Positions 33,093 through 41,375 of a stretch of 64,000 nt of DNA are shown piece after piece. The notes beneath the pieces are model-generated. The model had not been told where the DNA came from and did not search any database. It saw nothing but the letters and a program-made list of their open reading frames with translations. Numbering within the stretch: position 1 is the stretch's first letter; each line of letters starts with the position of its first letter. Source of the stretch: Sphingobacterium sp. HMA12 (GTDB taxonomy: Bacteria; Bacteroidota; Bacteroidia; Sphingobacteriales; Sphingobacteriaceae); NCBI RefSeq assembly GCF_002933815.1, contig NZ_BEYR01000002.1:310001-374000 (forward strand), in the 5' to 3' direction. Made by a program: the position numbers and the translations under genes.

Positions 33093-33227
33093 TTAAAGAT
33101 CGTATTTGTCGGAAGAGAAATCGTAGAAGTCTGTTTGCGCGATGAAACCATGGCGACAGAATTGTAAATTTCCAGTCATCACAAACCATCCTAAGGTTGA
33201 AATAGCAATAAGAAAATATGATTTCAT
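33093..33227 (-). CDS. Small hydrophobic/acidic protein, 44 residues
   Basis: A complete frame from ATG (33227-33225) to TAA (33095-33093). The first about 18 residues are hydrophobic (MKSYFLIAISTLGWFVMT), like a short TM anchor or signal peptide. Then NLQFCRHGF and a polar, aromatic/acidic tail TDFYDFSSDKYDL. Composition is protein-like: no rare repeats, a single Cys, and aromatic residues spaced FYDF/KY. It lies antisense in the degQ-phosphatase gap and does not overlap the degQ terminator stem. I do not recognise a family. Because it is under 60 codons it would be missed by many gene callers. An obvious promoter was not found. Confidence 0.5.
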   Translation of the reverse strand: MKSYFLIAISTLGWFVMTGNLQFCRHGFIAQTDFYDFSSDKYDL

Positions 33228-33468
33228 CAGGATTGTTTCTTTAATAGTTTAAGTTTAGTTATTTTGTGCAATAAAATCTGATAGACCGATCTTGTTTGGA
33301 ATCATAGATAGGGATGAGGTCTATGACTTATTGTTACATAGCATCTGTTATGGATATTTAAAGAGTTTTTTACAATAAAAATGTGATCTGGCCTAACGTC
33401 GATAGCAATTTAGCCAGCGGACTTGTCGCATTGCTCTTTATGGTTCATAGCTTTATAAAAATATTTTA

Positions 33469-33915
33469 ATGAAAATTTTAATGGTTTGTTTGGGAAATAT
33501 CTGTCGTTCGCCACTGGCGCACGGGATATTGAAGCAAAAAGTAAAAGATAAGCAATTAAACTGGATCGTAGAATCCGCAGGTACGGGCGACTGGCATATT
33601 GGTGAAGCGCCAGACCGAAGGGCAATTGCTATAGCAAAGAAATATGGGGTCGATATATCCGGCCAACGGGCAAGACATTTTCAGCCGGCATTTTTCGAAG
33701 AATATGACCTTATTTTTGTCATGGACCGTCAAAACTTTGCAGATGTATGTGCACAAGCTGACAATAAAGAGAGCCTGGAGAAAGTGCAATTGTTTTTAGC
33801 TGATGATATTGTTCCGGATCCATATTTTGATGATAATTTATTCGATCCGGTCTTTCAGATGATTGACAAGCGCTGCACGGAGGTGATCGATAAAATCTCG
33901 AAGAAGAAGGAATAA
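33469..33915 (+). CDS. Low-molecular-weight protein-tyrosine phosphatase
   Basis: Cytosolic phosphatase, 148 residues, usual family length. The N-terminal P-loop CX5R is C7-LGNIC-R13-S (MKILMVCLGNICRSPLAHGIL). The general-acid region is VPDPYFDD, with the catalytic Asp in DPY, about 118. The family dephosphorylates protein tyrosines, including those of capsule/BY-kinases, but no such kinase is adjacent. It is upstream of a small conserved gene (121 nt) and a cyclophilin, all on the plus strand. The start is the Met opening the first beta strand, as in homologues. Confidence 0.93.
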   Translation: MKILMVCLGNICRSPLAHGILKQKVKDKQLNWIVESAGTGDWHIGEAPDRRAIAIAKKYGVDISGQRARHFQPAFFEEYDLIFVMDRQNFADVCAQADNKESLEKVQLFLADDIVPDPYFDDNLFDPVFQMIDKRCTEVIDKISKKKE

Positions 33916-34036
33916 TATTGGGTTTGTCGTTGCGCTTGCGTTATGGGTAATGACGTTAATGTGTGATTTTTTGTACCGGAGACATGTGACTTGCATACCA
34001 AGTTGAAATTGTCTTCGTTTGTTTAAATGAAAAAAA

Positions 34037-34384
34037 ATGAAAGCAGCAGAAGTAAACAAGAAATGGAGCACGCTACAGAGTGAAATCGCGTCTTTATTTG
34101 ATATGGAAAAACCTGACATCAAGGTGTGTTTATTCCTTATTGGTGTACAGGAATTGGGAAAAGGCCCCCAGAATTTCTCGAAACGCCAGAAAGAGGAACT
34201 GATGCATATTGCCACATGCCGTCTGTTCAGTTCGATGGGGTTTTATAACCTCAAAGGATTGGATGAAGAAGGATGGCCACATTGGGAACTGATAAAACCT
34301 ATTCCCAACTATACATTATTGGAGCAAGAGCTTATCATGAAGTCCTTGATTATTGATTATTTTGAAGAATTAAACGTCATCTAA
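34037..34384 (+). CDS. Conserved hypothetical protein, 115 residues
   Basis: Not recognised. Soluble, no signal peptide or membrane segment, mixed helical character. Notable stretches are KPDIKVCLFLIGVQELGKGPQNFSKRQKEELMHIATCRLFSSMGFYNLKGLDEEGWPHWEL, which looks like a short conserved domain, and an acidic C-terminus (IDYFEELNVI). Codon use matches neighbours and the stop lies only 3 nt before the cyclophilin start, so it is a real, co-transcribed gene. The phrase LIGVQELG with a following helix suggests a small helical adaptor, but no function should be assigned. Confidence 0.75.
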   Translation: MKAAEVNKKWSTLQSEIASLFDMEKPDIKVCLFLIGVQELGKGPQNFSKRQKEELMHIATCRLFSSMGFYNLKGLDEEGWPHWELIKPIPNYTLLEQELIMKSLIIDYFEELNVI

Positions 34385-34387
34385 AGC

Positions 34388-35146
34388 ATGAGATTTTTAA
34401 AAGTTTGTTTAGTAGCAGTATTTTGCTTTTTGCAGGTTATGGCATTTGCGGCTAAACCTGAGTATAAATATGTTCAGATTATTACGGATAAGGGAACCTG
34501 TGTATTGCGATTGTATAATGAAACACCTCAACATCGGGACAACTTTGTAAAATTGGCAAAAAGTAAATATTATGATGGCACATTGTTCCATCGGGTTATT
34601 CAAAACTTTATGATTCAAGGGGGCGATCCGGATTCAAGAAATGCAGTCGGTGGAGCTCAATTGGGAAATGGAGGACCGGGTTATACAATCCCTGCAGAAA
34701 TCCAGGATGGATTATTCCATAAAAAGGGTGCTATTGGTGCTGCACGGGACAATAATCCCGCAAAAGCATCTTCTGGATCTCAATTTTATCTGGTTCAGGG
34801 CAAGGTGTTCACTCCCGAAGATCTTGACCGCCTCGAACAGACGCGGATGAACGGAAAGAAGTTTTCTGAAGCACAGCGCCAGGCTTATACAACAATCGGT
34901 GGTGCTCCACATCTGGACTGGAATTATACCGTATTTGGTGAATTAGTGAGGGGAATAGAAGTGATCGACCAGATTGCGCAAGTAAAAACAGACAAGCATG
35001 ACCGGCCAGAGGTGGATCAGAAAATGACGATGCATCTGTTGACCAGACGTGAGGCACTTAATCTAGAACGTGAACTGAAAGGTCTAAAACCACAGACTGG
35101 ATTCTTTACAAAGATTGGCGACCTGTTCTCTTCCAAAGATTATTAA
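34388..35146 (+). CDS. Secreted peptidyl-prolyl cis-trans isomerase, cyclophilin type
   Basis: Protein-folding catalyst, 252 residues, exported: signal peptide MRFLKVCLVAVFCFLQVMAFAA. Cyclophilin core motifs: FVKLAKSKYYDGTLFHRVIQNFMIQGGDP (FHRVI and FMIQGGDP with the catalytic Arg), GAARDNNPAKASSGSQFYLVQG (SSGSQFY), and YTVFGELVRGIEVIDQIA. An insertion of about 35 residues (FTPEDLDRLEQTRMNGKKFSEAQRQAYTTIGGAPHLD) interrupts the core, common in Bacteroidota periplasmic cyclophilins. It starts 3 nt after the hypothetical gene at 34037, indicating translational coupling. Confidence 0.94.
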   Translation: MRFLKVCLVAVFCFLQVMAFAAKPEYKYVQIITDKGTCVLRLYNETPQHRDNFVKLAKSKYYDGTLFHRVIQNFMIQGGDPDSRNAVGGAQLGNGGPGYTIPAEIQDGLFHKKGAIGAARDNNPAKASSGSQFYLVQGKVFTPEDLDRLEQTRMNGKKFSEAQRQAYTTIGGAPHLDWNYTVFGELVRGIEVIDQIAQVKTDKHDRPEVDQKMTMHLLTRREALNLERELKGLKPQTGFFTKIGDLFSSKDY

Positions 35147-35267
35147 ATTGTCGTTGATTGATTTCTGTCCTACGAAAGAATGAACTGAGTTTTTCCGTGT
35201 TATCGGATCATAACAATCAAAATATGGCGCTGTTTCGTAAGCCTCGGGCTTTCGGATGTAAAGTTTT

Positions 35268-35299
35268 AAATCTTAAATCTCAATACTCATATCTAAATA
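35268..35299 (+). repeat. 7-nt periodic repeat leading in phase into the xth start codon
   Basis: Four consecutive 7-mers, AAATCTT, AAATCTC, AATACTC, ATATCTA (35268-35295), each with CT at positions 5-6, then AATA and the ATG, so the start codon occupies the next unit's CTN slot. The same pattern and 4-nt spacing occur before rimM (52584-52622). Confidence 0.55.
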
Positions 35300-36067
35300 A
35301 TGAAAATAGTAACCTATAATGTGAACGGTTTGCGAGCTGCTTTAAAGAAGGATTGGTTAGGCTGGCTGAAAAATGTGGATGCAGATGTCATATGTCTTCA
35401 GGAGATTAAAGCTACTCCGGACCAGATTCCAGAAATTACGCTACTGGAGGAGATGGGGTATGAACATTACTGGTATCCGGCTCAAAAGAAGGGATATAGC
35501 GGTGTTGCTCTCTTTACCAAAATTTCGCCAACGCATGTTGAATATGGCTGTGGTCATGAAGACTATGATTTTGAGGGGCGTATTATTCGTGCTGATTTTG
35601 ATAAAGTTTCGGTAATGAGTACTTATTTTCCATCTGGAACAACTGGAGATGTAAGACAGGATTTTAAATATCGTTTTTTGGACGATTTTCAGTTGTACAG
35701 TGATAAGATGTTGGTAGAGCGGCCAAATTTGGTCGTATGCGGGGATTATAATATTTGTCATCGTGCTATTGATATCCATAATCCAAAATCAAATGCAAAC
35801 TCATCCGGATTTTTGCCCGAGGAACGCGAATGGATGGAAAATTTCATTAATTCAGGATATATCGACTCTTTCCGTCATTTGAATCCGGAACCGCATAACT
35901 ATACCTGGTGGAGCTACCGTGCGGGGGCACGGGCACGCAATTTGGGGTGGCGCATCGACTATAATATGGTCTCAAAACCGTTGGAAGGGCAGATCAAAGC
36001 TTCGCAGATTTTGGCGAATGCCGTCCATTCGGATCACTGTCCGGTTTTGTTGGAATTGGACGTTTAA
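35300..36067 (+). CDS. xth: Exodeoxyribonuclease III (AP endonuclease)
   Basis: Mg-dependent 3'-5' exonuclease and abasic-site endonuclease of base-excision repair, 255 residues. Motifs of the EEP fold: MKIVTYNVNGLRAALKK (metal Asn), DVICLQEIKA (catalytic Glu), YSGVALFTK, RIIRADF, YFPSGT, VVCGDYNICHRAIDIHNPK (GDxN motif), FIDSFRHLNPEPHNYTWWSYR (DxxR...YTWW), GWRIDYNMVS (RIDY), and HSDHCPVLLEL (catalytic SDH). Complete. The leader carries the heptad repeat. Independent of the cyclophilin gene (153 nt). Convergent with mrp across a perfect hairpin. Confidence 0.96.
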   Translation: MKIVTYNVNGLRAALKKDWLGWLKNVDADVICLQEIKATPDQIPEITLLEEMGYEHYWYPAQKKGYSGVALFTKISPTHVEYGCGHEDYDFEGRIIRADFDKVSVMSTYFPSGTTGDVRQDFKYRFLDDFQLYSDKMLVERPNLVVCGDYNICHRAIDIHNPKSNANSSGFLPEEREWMENFINSGYIDSFRHLNPEPHNYTWWSYRAGARARNLGWRIDYNMVSKPLEGQIKASQILANAVHSDHCPVLLELDV

Positions 36068-36088
36068 CTAAGGCCTATTTTAATATTA

Positions 36089-36127
36089 TATCAGAAAGGC
36101 TTTCAGTTAATGAAAGCCTTTCTGATA
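36089..36127. terminator. Bidirectional terminator, perfect 17-bp stem (xth / mrp)
   Basis: TATCAGAAAGGCTTTCA (36089-36105), loop GTTAA, TGAAAGCCTTTCTGATA (36111-36127). Stem perfect, but no strong T tract follows on the plus strand. Confidence 0.75.
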
Positions 36128-36216
36128 AAGTAAACTTTGATAGATCACGTTTAAATAGAGTCGTATGCGCATTAAGCAGCGGTTGTATCGGACAGTTGCC
36201 TACAAATGTCGCGCGC

Positions 36217-37278
36217 TTAGACCTGACTCTGAATGATGGAAAGTTGCTGTGCAACTTTCTCTGCAATCGTTAAAAAGGATTTTGTTACAGGATCTTCCTG
36301 ATCTGTTGCGATCGGGAAACCATTGTCACCTGCGTCGGAAATGCCTTTAAGCAATGGTATCTCACCAAGGAAGGGTACCTTATATTCTTCGGCCAGGCGT
36401 TTTCCGCCGTCTTTGCCAAAAATATAATATTTATTGTCCGGTAGTTCTGCAGGGGTAAAATAAGCCATATTTTCCACAACTCCCAAGAGCGGAATATTGA
36501 TACTGTCCATTAAGAACATTCCGATTCCCTTGACGGCATCGGCAAGTGCTACATGCTGTGGTGTCGTGACAATGACTGCTCCCGCAATTGGGAAGGTTTG
36601 CGATACCGTAATATGGATATCACCGGTGCCCGGGGGCATATCAACTACAAGGTAATCCAACTCGCCCCAATTAGCATCATTAAATAGCTGTTTGATGGCT
36701 GAAGTGGTCATTGGACCACGCCATGGAATAGGTTGGTTGGGGTCGGTAAAGAAACCGATGGAAAGTAATTTTAGACCAAACTTTTCAATAGGCTCAATTT
36801 TAACCTGGCCGTCTGGCATTTCAACAGATCCGGGTTTTGCACCCTCCAATCCAAACATAATCGGCAGCGAAGGGCCATAGATATCGGCGTCCAAGAGGCC
36901 TGTTTTTGCGCCCTTGGCATGAAGTGCCAAAGCCAAGTTTGCTGCGACTGTCGACTTCCCGACACCGCCCTTGCCCGATGAAACCAGAATGATATTTTTA
37001 ATCCCTGAAACCTGCGCCCCCTGTTTACCGACCACATTGGAAGTCATGTTTATTTGTACTTCAAGATTTTTATCAATAAAATGTGTTATGGCATTGCGGC
37101 AAGCATGCTCAATATGATCTTTTAGTGGACAGGCGGGCGTAGTCAATATGACATCAAAGGCTATTTTTTGGCCTTCGATCTGAATATTTTGAATCATATT
37201 CAATGTTACAAGATCCTTTTTTAGATCAGGCTCTTCAACATAGGATAATGCATTTAATATTTGTTCTTTGGTAACCAT
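36217..37278 (-). CDS. mrp: Mrp/NBP35-family Fe-S cluster carrier ATPase
   Basis: P-loop ATPase that binds and delivers [4Fe-4S] clusters to apoproteins, 353 residues. An N-terminal MIP18/DUF59-type domain (about 1-85: ILNALSYVEEPDLKKDLVTLNMIQ, TTPACPLKD) is followed by the ATPase: SSGKGGVGKSTVAANLALAL (deviant Walker A with two Lys), GLLDADIYGPSLPIMFG, and LVVDMPPGTGDIHITVSQ (switch II). The usual C-terminal CxxC cluster ligands are not obvious; VENMAYFTPAELPDNKYYIFG replaces the common CPxCG, so cluster binding would need other residues. Convergent with xth. Confidence 0.93.
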   Translation of the reverse strand: MVTKEQILNALSYVEEPDLKKDLVTLNMIQNIQIEGQKIAFDVILTTPACPLKDHIEHACRNAITHFIDKNLEVQINMTSNVVGKQGAQVSGIKNIILVSSGKGGVGKSTVAANLALALHAKGAKTGLLDADIYGPSLPIMFGLEGAKPGSVEMPDGQVKIEPIEKFGLKLLSIGFFTDPNQPIPWRGPMTTSAIKQLFNDANWGELDYLVVDMPPGTGDIHITVSQTFPIAGAVIVTTPQHVALADAVKGIGMFLMDSINIPLLGVVENMAYFTPAELPDNKYYIFGKDGGKRLAEEYKVPFLGEIPLLKGISDAGDNGFPIATDQEDPVTKSFLTIAEKVAQQLSIIQSQV

Positions 37279-37562
37279 CTATTATTCATTTGAAATCATG
37301 GAATACAAAACTACTCATTGCCGATCAATTTCATGTCATTTGTTTGTTTTTAATGGAATTCCATTAGATCACTGTCCTTAATGGATGACCCTGCCACCGT
37401 AAAGAAAATTGAAGCAAAGTCGAATTGGCTGAATAATGTGTTTCCGTTTTGGCTCTGCTAGAAAAGTTTTCTTTATTTCAGGAATTGGGTCGACAATTCA
37501 GCGTTCAGTTTGACCGGCTTTGATAACGAGACGCAGCTACGCAGGTTTCGGTGTAATTATAA
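37279..37562. other. Intergenic region mrp-GT51, with a 16-bp palindrome
   Basis: About 280 nt of divergent intergenic DNA. The one clear element is the perfect palindrome TAATGGAATTCCATTA (37351-37366), a candidate operator 73 nt before the mrp start. A 26-codon frame at 37381-37461 is noted but not called. Nothing else is recognisable. Confidence 0.5.
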
Positions 37563-37593
37563 TTGTATATAAAGGCAAATTTATCTAAGTTTG
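37563..37593 (+). promoter_or_regulatory. Promoter of the AsmA-like/GT51 gene
   Basis: TTG at 37563-37565, 20-nt spacer, TAAGTTTG at 37586-37593, a full consensus match. Transcription would start near 37599, which excludes the earliest in-frame Met at 37598 and supports the ATG at 37631. Confidence 0.7.
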
Positions 37594-37630
37594 ACTATTG
37601 ATATGCATGGATTTGCATGAAATTGTAATT

Positions 37631-39835
37631 ATGTCCAATCGATTTATAACATCTCTGAAGTCCCGCAAGTGGCGATGGCTTTATATTACTTTGGCTGCTT
37701 TCTTGATTTTGGTAATCGCAGTAGGTGTTTATGCTTACCAAAAGAGAGATGGGATGCTCATGGGGGCTATCAATAAAGCAAAAGCCAAATTGTTGGAAAA
37801 GTATGACATGGATTTGAAAATCCAGTATTATGCTTTTCAGGGGATTAATGCCGTGCAGTTTAAAAATATACAGTTGCTACCTAAAAATAGAGCACCTCTT
37901 GCGCAAATTAATGACCTGACTGTATCCGTTAAATTATGGCCTCTTTTATTCGGTGATGTGAAGCTAGGGGAGGTTATAATGGATAATGCCACCGTATCAA
38001 TGGTCAAAAAAGATTCGATCAGTAACTATGATTTTTTGTTTAAGAAACAAAAGAAGGATACCATTGAGAATGATAACCCAAAGCAGAATTTGGCCGCATT
38101 GGCGGACCGCTTGCTAAAAAATGTATTCTTTAAGATTCCGAATGATCTCGATCTCAAAAATTTTGAGCTTTCCTACAAAGATGACAGTACTTCACAACGT
38201 ATTGTTATTCCTTCCGCCGTTATTGATGGTGGTGATATGGAATCCAAATTTTTATTGAATGATCATGAGGCTGCTTGGAACCTAACAGGGACGATAGATT
38301 CGGACAATCAGGAGTGTGACTTACGTCTTTTTTCGGATAAGAAGGAAGTGAATCTCCCTTTATTACAGCGTAAATTTGGCTTAGCAGTTAGTTTTGATGA
38401 GATATCCTTTCGGTTGGACAAGGCCGATCGACGAAATAAGGAACTGTTGGAATTGCATGGACAATGGGGATTTAAAAACCTGAAAGTAAATCATTGGCGT
38501 ATTTCCAGTAAAGACGTTATTTTTCCTGAAGCGACCATGCAGGGGGCGCTCAACATAGGAGCCTCTTCTATTGAGGTAAGCAAAGAAAGTACCGTACAGG
38601 TAAAAGATTTTGTTTTTTCTCCTTATATCAAATATGTACATAAGCCTGAAAAAGAAATTTTTCTGGCTATTCACACGGATAAAATTAAGGCGCAGGACTT
38701 TTTTGATGCGATGCCCGTTGGGTTATTTCCGGGGTTGGATGGAATTCAGGTTGAGGGACATATTCAATATGACCTAAATTTCGCTTTGGAATTAAAAAGA
38801 CCCGATAAGCTCCTTTTTTCTTCCAAGATGGACGATCGCGATCTGCAGGTCGTTAAATGGGGTGAAGCTAACATTGGAATGCTAAATACCCCTTTTACCT
38901 ATACGGCTTATGAAGATGGAAAACCCATGCGTGAGATTGTGGTCGGCCCGCAAAATCCAAATTTTACGCCAATGGATAAAATTTCCCGTTATATGCAGAT
39001 CAGTCTGATCAATACCGAAGATCCATTTTTCTTTAAACATAAAGGATTTGAGGAGAAGGCTTTCAAACTCTCCATTGTCACAAATATTAAAGAAAAAGGG
39101 TTTAAACGTGGCGCAAGCACCATATCCATGCAATTGGTGAAGAATGTGTTTCTAAACCGGAATAAGACCGTCGTTCGGAAATTGGAGGAAATTTTGTTGG
39201 TTTGGCTGATGGAACATTCGCAGCAGGTCAGTAAAAAACGGATGTACGAGGTTTATCTCAATGTTATCGAGTGGGGTAATAATGTCTATGGGATCACCGA
39301 AGCGGCCCGCTATTATTTTGGAAAAACTCCAGCGCAACTCGGACTTGGAGAAAGTATCTTTTTGTCCAGTATCGTGCCGCGTCCGAAGAAAGGACTTAAC
39401 TTTTTTGACTGGACAGGGCATCTGAAAGGAAATATGTTGCGTTATTTCAACATCTATGGTCATATCATGACCAAAACAGGGCAGATAGGTGTTGATTCGA
39501 CCACATCGGCCTATGGTTTCTATGAGGTCGTGTTGCAACCGCATCTGCGGGCTGCCAGACCTGCGGTTGTAGATTCGATAGATACATTGGATATGGGCGA
39601 TGACCCGCTGCTGTTCGATGACCTGGGCAATGGGGGAGCAGTTGATAATCTGGAAGGCATTTCTCTTCCTAAAACGATAAAAAAGATGTCTCATCCTGAA
39701 AAGCAGGACGAGGAAATGGCCGAGCCGGAAAAACATAAAAGATCTATTTTCGATAAGATCCTGGGCCGAAACAAAGAGGAAAAGGAAAAAACGGAGACGG
39801 AGACAACCAAAGACCAAAAAAAATCGCAGAAATAG
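37631..39835 (+). CDS. AsmA-like domain fused to GT51 peptidoglycan glycosyltransferase
   Basis: Membrane-anchored protein, 734 residues from the ATG at 37631 (start chosen from promoter position). One TM helix (about 18-40, YITLAAFLILVIAVGVYAY) is followed by about 400 periplasmic residues of AsmA/translocation-like beta-rich sequence (FKNIQLLPKNRAPLAQINDLTVSVKLWPLLFGDVKLGEVIMDNATVSM). The monofunctional transglycosylase domain follows: catalytic E463 in INTEDPFFFKHKGFEEKAF, RGASTISMQLVKNVFLNRNKT, YEVYLNVIEWGNNVYGITEAARYYFGK and LFLSSIVPRPKK-like late box. No transpeptidase domain. The C-terminal 50 residues are highly charged (KEEKEKTETETTKDQ). It should polymerise lipid II into glycan strands; the role of the AsmA-like part is unknown. 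Confidence 0.88.
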   Translation: MSNRFITSLKSRKWRWLYITLAAFLILVIAVGVYAYQKRDGMLMGAINKAKAKLLEKYDMDLKIQYYAFQGINAVQFKNIQLLPKNRAPLAQINDLTVSVKLWPLLFGDVKLGEVIMDNATVSMVKKDSISNYDFLFKKQKKDTIENDNPKQNLAALADRLLKNVFFKIPNDLDLKNFELSYKDDSTSQRIVIPSAVIDGGDMESKFLLNDHEAAWNLTGTIDSDNQECDLRLFSDKKEVNLPLLQRKFGLAVSFDEISFRLDKADRRNKELLELHGQWGFKNLKVNHWRISSKDVIFPEATMQGALNIGASSIEVSKESTVQVKDFVFSPYIKYVHKPEKEIFLAIHTDKIKAQDFFDAMPVGLFPGLDGIQVEGHIQYDLNFALELKRPDKLLFSSKMDDRDLQVVKWGEANIGMLNTPFTYTAYEDGKPMREIVVGPQNPNFTPMDKISRYMQISLINTEDPFFFKHKGFEEKAFKLSIVTNIKEKGFKRGASTISMQLVKNVFLNRNKTVVRKLEEILLVWLMEHSQQVSKKRMYEVYLNVIEWGNNVYGITEAARYYFGKTPAQLGLGESIFLSSIVPRPKKGLNFFDWTGHLKGNMLRYFNIYGHIMTKTGQIGVDSTTSAYGFYEVVLQPHLRAARPAVVDSIDTLDMGDDPLLFDDLGNGGAVDNLEGISLPKTIKKMSHPEKQDEEMAEPEKHKRSIFDKILGRNKEEKEKTETETTKDQKKSQK

Positions 39836-39991
39836 CTTACCGAAAATGGTTGTGGTCGGTTGCCTTACTCTTGAGAAAGCTTTTGATATATTGATTGACA
39901 TCAGGTGTGGATACTAAAATTCAGCTGGTAGAAGATCTTGGAAACTCTATCTCGGAGATGGAAATGATATCGATAAAAATAATTTAGTGGA

Positions 39992-40531
39992 ATGAAAAAA
40001 ATAGAAATTGACGGATTGCTTTTTGAACCGCTTTTTGAAGAAGAACAGATCCAGAAAAGGGTTCGTTTGATGGGGATAGACATCAGTCTACGATATGAGC
40101 ATAAGCAGCCTGTTTTTATAGGCGTTTTGAACGGTTGTTTTATGTTTATGGCCGATCTGCTCAAACAGATAGAAGTTCCCTGTGAGATGTCTTTTATTAA
40201 ATTAGCCTCTTATATCGGTACAGGCCAGTCTGAGTTAAATGAGCTTCTAGGATTGGGTATTGATCTGGAAGGGCGTGATGTCATTATTGTGGAAGATATC
40301 GTCGACTCCGGACATTCGTTGAAGCATACGCTAGATGCTGTGAAGCGGTTGAACCCAGCAAGTGTCATTGCTTGTGCACTTTTGGTAAAGCCAGAAGCAT
40401 TACAATATCATTTTGAAGAGCTGACTTATATTGGCTTTGAGATTAGCAAAGAGTTTGTCGTGGGATATGGAATGGATTTTAACGGTCTTTGCCGCAACTT
40501 ACCAGATATCTATAAGAATGTTCCGGTTTAG
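39992..40531 (+). CDS. hpt: Hypoxanthine phosphoribosyltransferase
   Basis: Purine salvage: hypoxanthine (and guanine) plus PRPP to IMP (GMP). 179 residues, typical length. Motifs: PVFIGVLNGCFMFMADLL (loop I), SFIKLASYIGTGQ (flexible loop), VIIVEDIVDSGHSLKHTL (PRPP-binding EDIVDTG motif, about 95-110), and FVVGYGMDFNGLCRNLPDIY (C-terminal base/PRPP contact). It complements the phosphorylase at 1416, which would supply its base substrate. A 26-codon GTG-started frame (39907-39987) ends 4 nt before this ATG and may be a leader peptide or chance. Confidence 0.95.
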   Translation: MKKIEIDGLLFEPLFEEEQIQKRVRLMGIDISLRYEHKQPVFIGVLNGCFMFMADLLKQIEVPCEMSFIKLASYIGTGQSELNELLGLGIDLEGRDVIIVEDIVDSGHSLKHTLDAVKRLNPASVIACALLVKPEALQYHFEELTYIGFEISKEFVVGYGMDFNGLCRNLPDIYKNVPV

Positions 40532-40688
40532 ATTTTAGAATTAAGATAGTGTGATGAGAGATTTGAATCGGGATATTTTGATTTGGTAAGATCGATTTTG
40601 GAGTTGAAAATAGATCAAGGAACAATAGAAGCATCCTTCCGCAAGGTCGTCTGTCTTATATCTTTTTTCCTTGATCCTATAATCCAGT

Positions 40689-41255
40689 TTAATATTTAAA
40701 GGAACAGCTTTCAATATGATCATTGACCATGCCTACTGCTTGCATGTAAGCATAGCAAATGGTAGAGCCAAAAAATTTGAAACCTCTTTTTTTCATGTCT
40801 TTTGCTATTTTATCAGAAATCACGGTCGTTGCCGGGACCTGTTGTAAGCTCGGCCAATGGTTGATTAAGGGTTGTTGTTCGGGTAAAAATGTGTATAGGT
40901 AATTGTAAAAACTACCATATTCAGCCTGGACCTTTTTGAACAGTTGCGCATTGGTAATGGTCGACTCAATTTTATTTCGATGTTTAATAATACCGGAGTC
41001 TTTTAAGAGCGCCTCGACATGAGCTGTCGTATAAGCGGCGACTTTATTGACGTCAAAATTAGCAAATGCTTCTTGATAAGCCGATCTCCGACGGAGGATC
41101 GTAATCCAGCTTAAACCAGCCTGTGCTGATTCAAGTACCAAAAATTCGAAAAGAGTTTTATCATCTTTTACCTGTCGTCCCCATTCTTTATCGTGATAGG
41201 CTACATATTGTTCGTCAGATTTGCACCATTGACAGCGTATTATTTCTTTTGGCAT
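40689..41255 (-). CDS. tag: DNA-3-methyladenine glycosylase I
   Basis: Base-excision repair glycosylase removing 3-methyladenine, 188 residues, HhH superfamily with a structural zinc. Motifs: MPKEIIRCQWCKSDEQYVAYHDKEWG (N-terminal Cys and His ligands and the HDxEWG motif), LVLESAQAGLSWITILRRRSAYQEAF (E-AQAGLSW base-pocket helix), KRGFKFFGSTICYAYMQAVGMVNDH (G-S-T-CYAYMQAxGxVNDH, C-terminal zinc ligands). Complete. Convergent with hpt; the 157-nt gap contains a long-range complementary pair (about 40611-40623 with 40666-40680) but no compact terminator. Confidence 0.96.
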   Translation of the reverse strand: MPKEIIRCQWCKSDEQYVAYHDKEWGRQVKDDKTLFEFLVLESAQAGLSWITILRRRSAYQEAFANFDVNKVAAYTTAHVEALLKDSGIIKHRNKIESTITNAQLFKKVQAEYGSFYNYLYTFLPEQQPLINHWPSLQQVPATTVISDKIAKDMKKRGFKFFGSTICYAYMQAVGMVNDHIESCSFKY

Positions 41256-41375
41256 GTTCTATAAAGATTTTTTGAATGCAATATAACTTTTTATCCTAAC
41301 TTTACGACCATAAAAGAGTTTCGAATCTAAGCGGTCTATGATTTCTGAATGGCCGATAAGGGACAATTTATTTCA

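Noticed and set aside
37381-37461. 26-codon frame MDDPATVKKIEAKSNW... in the mrp-GT51 gap
   Set aside because: Short, no start-site context and upstream of the well-defined GT51 promoter; kept only as a note.
40611-40680. Complementary segments around GATCAAGGAA in the hpt-tag gap as a terminator
   Set aside because: The loop would be over 40 nt and one base is bulged; not a credible intrinsic terminator.
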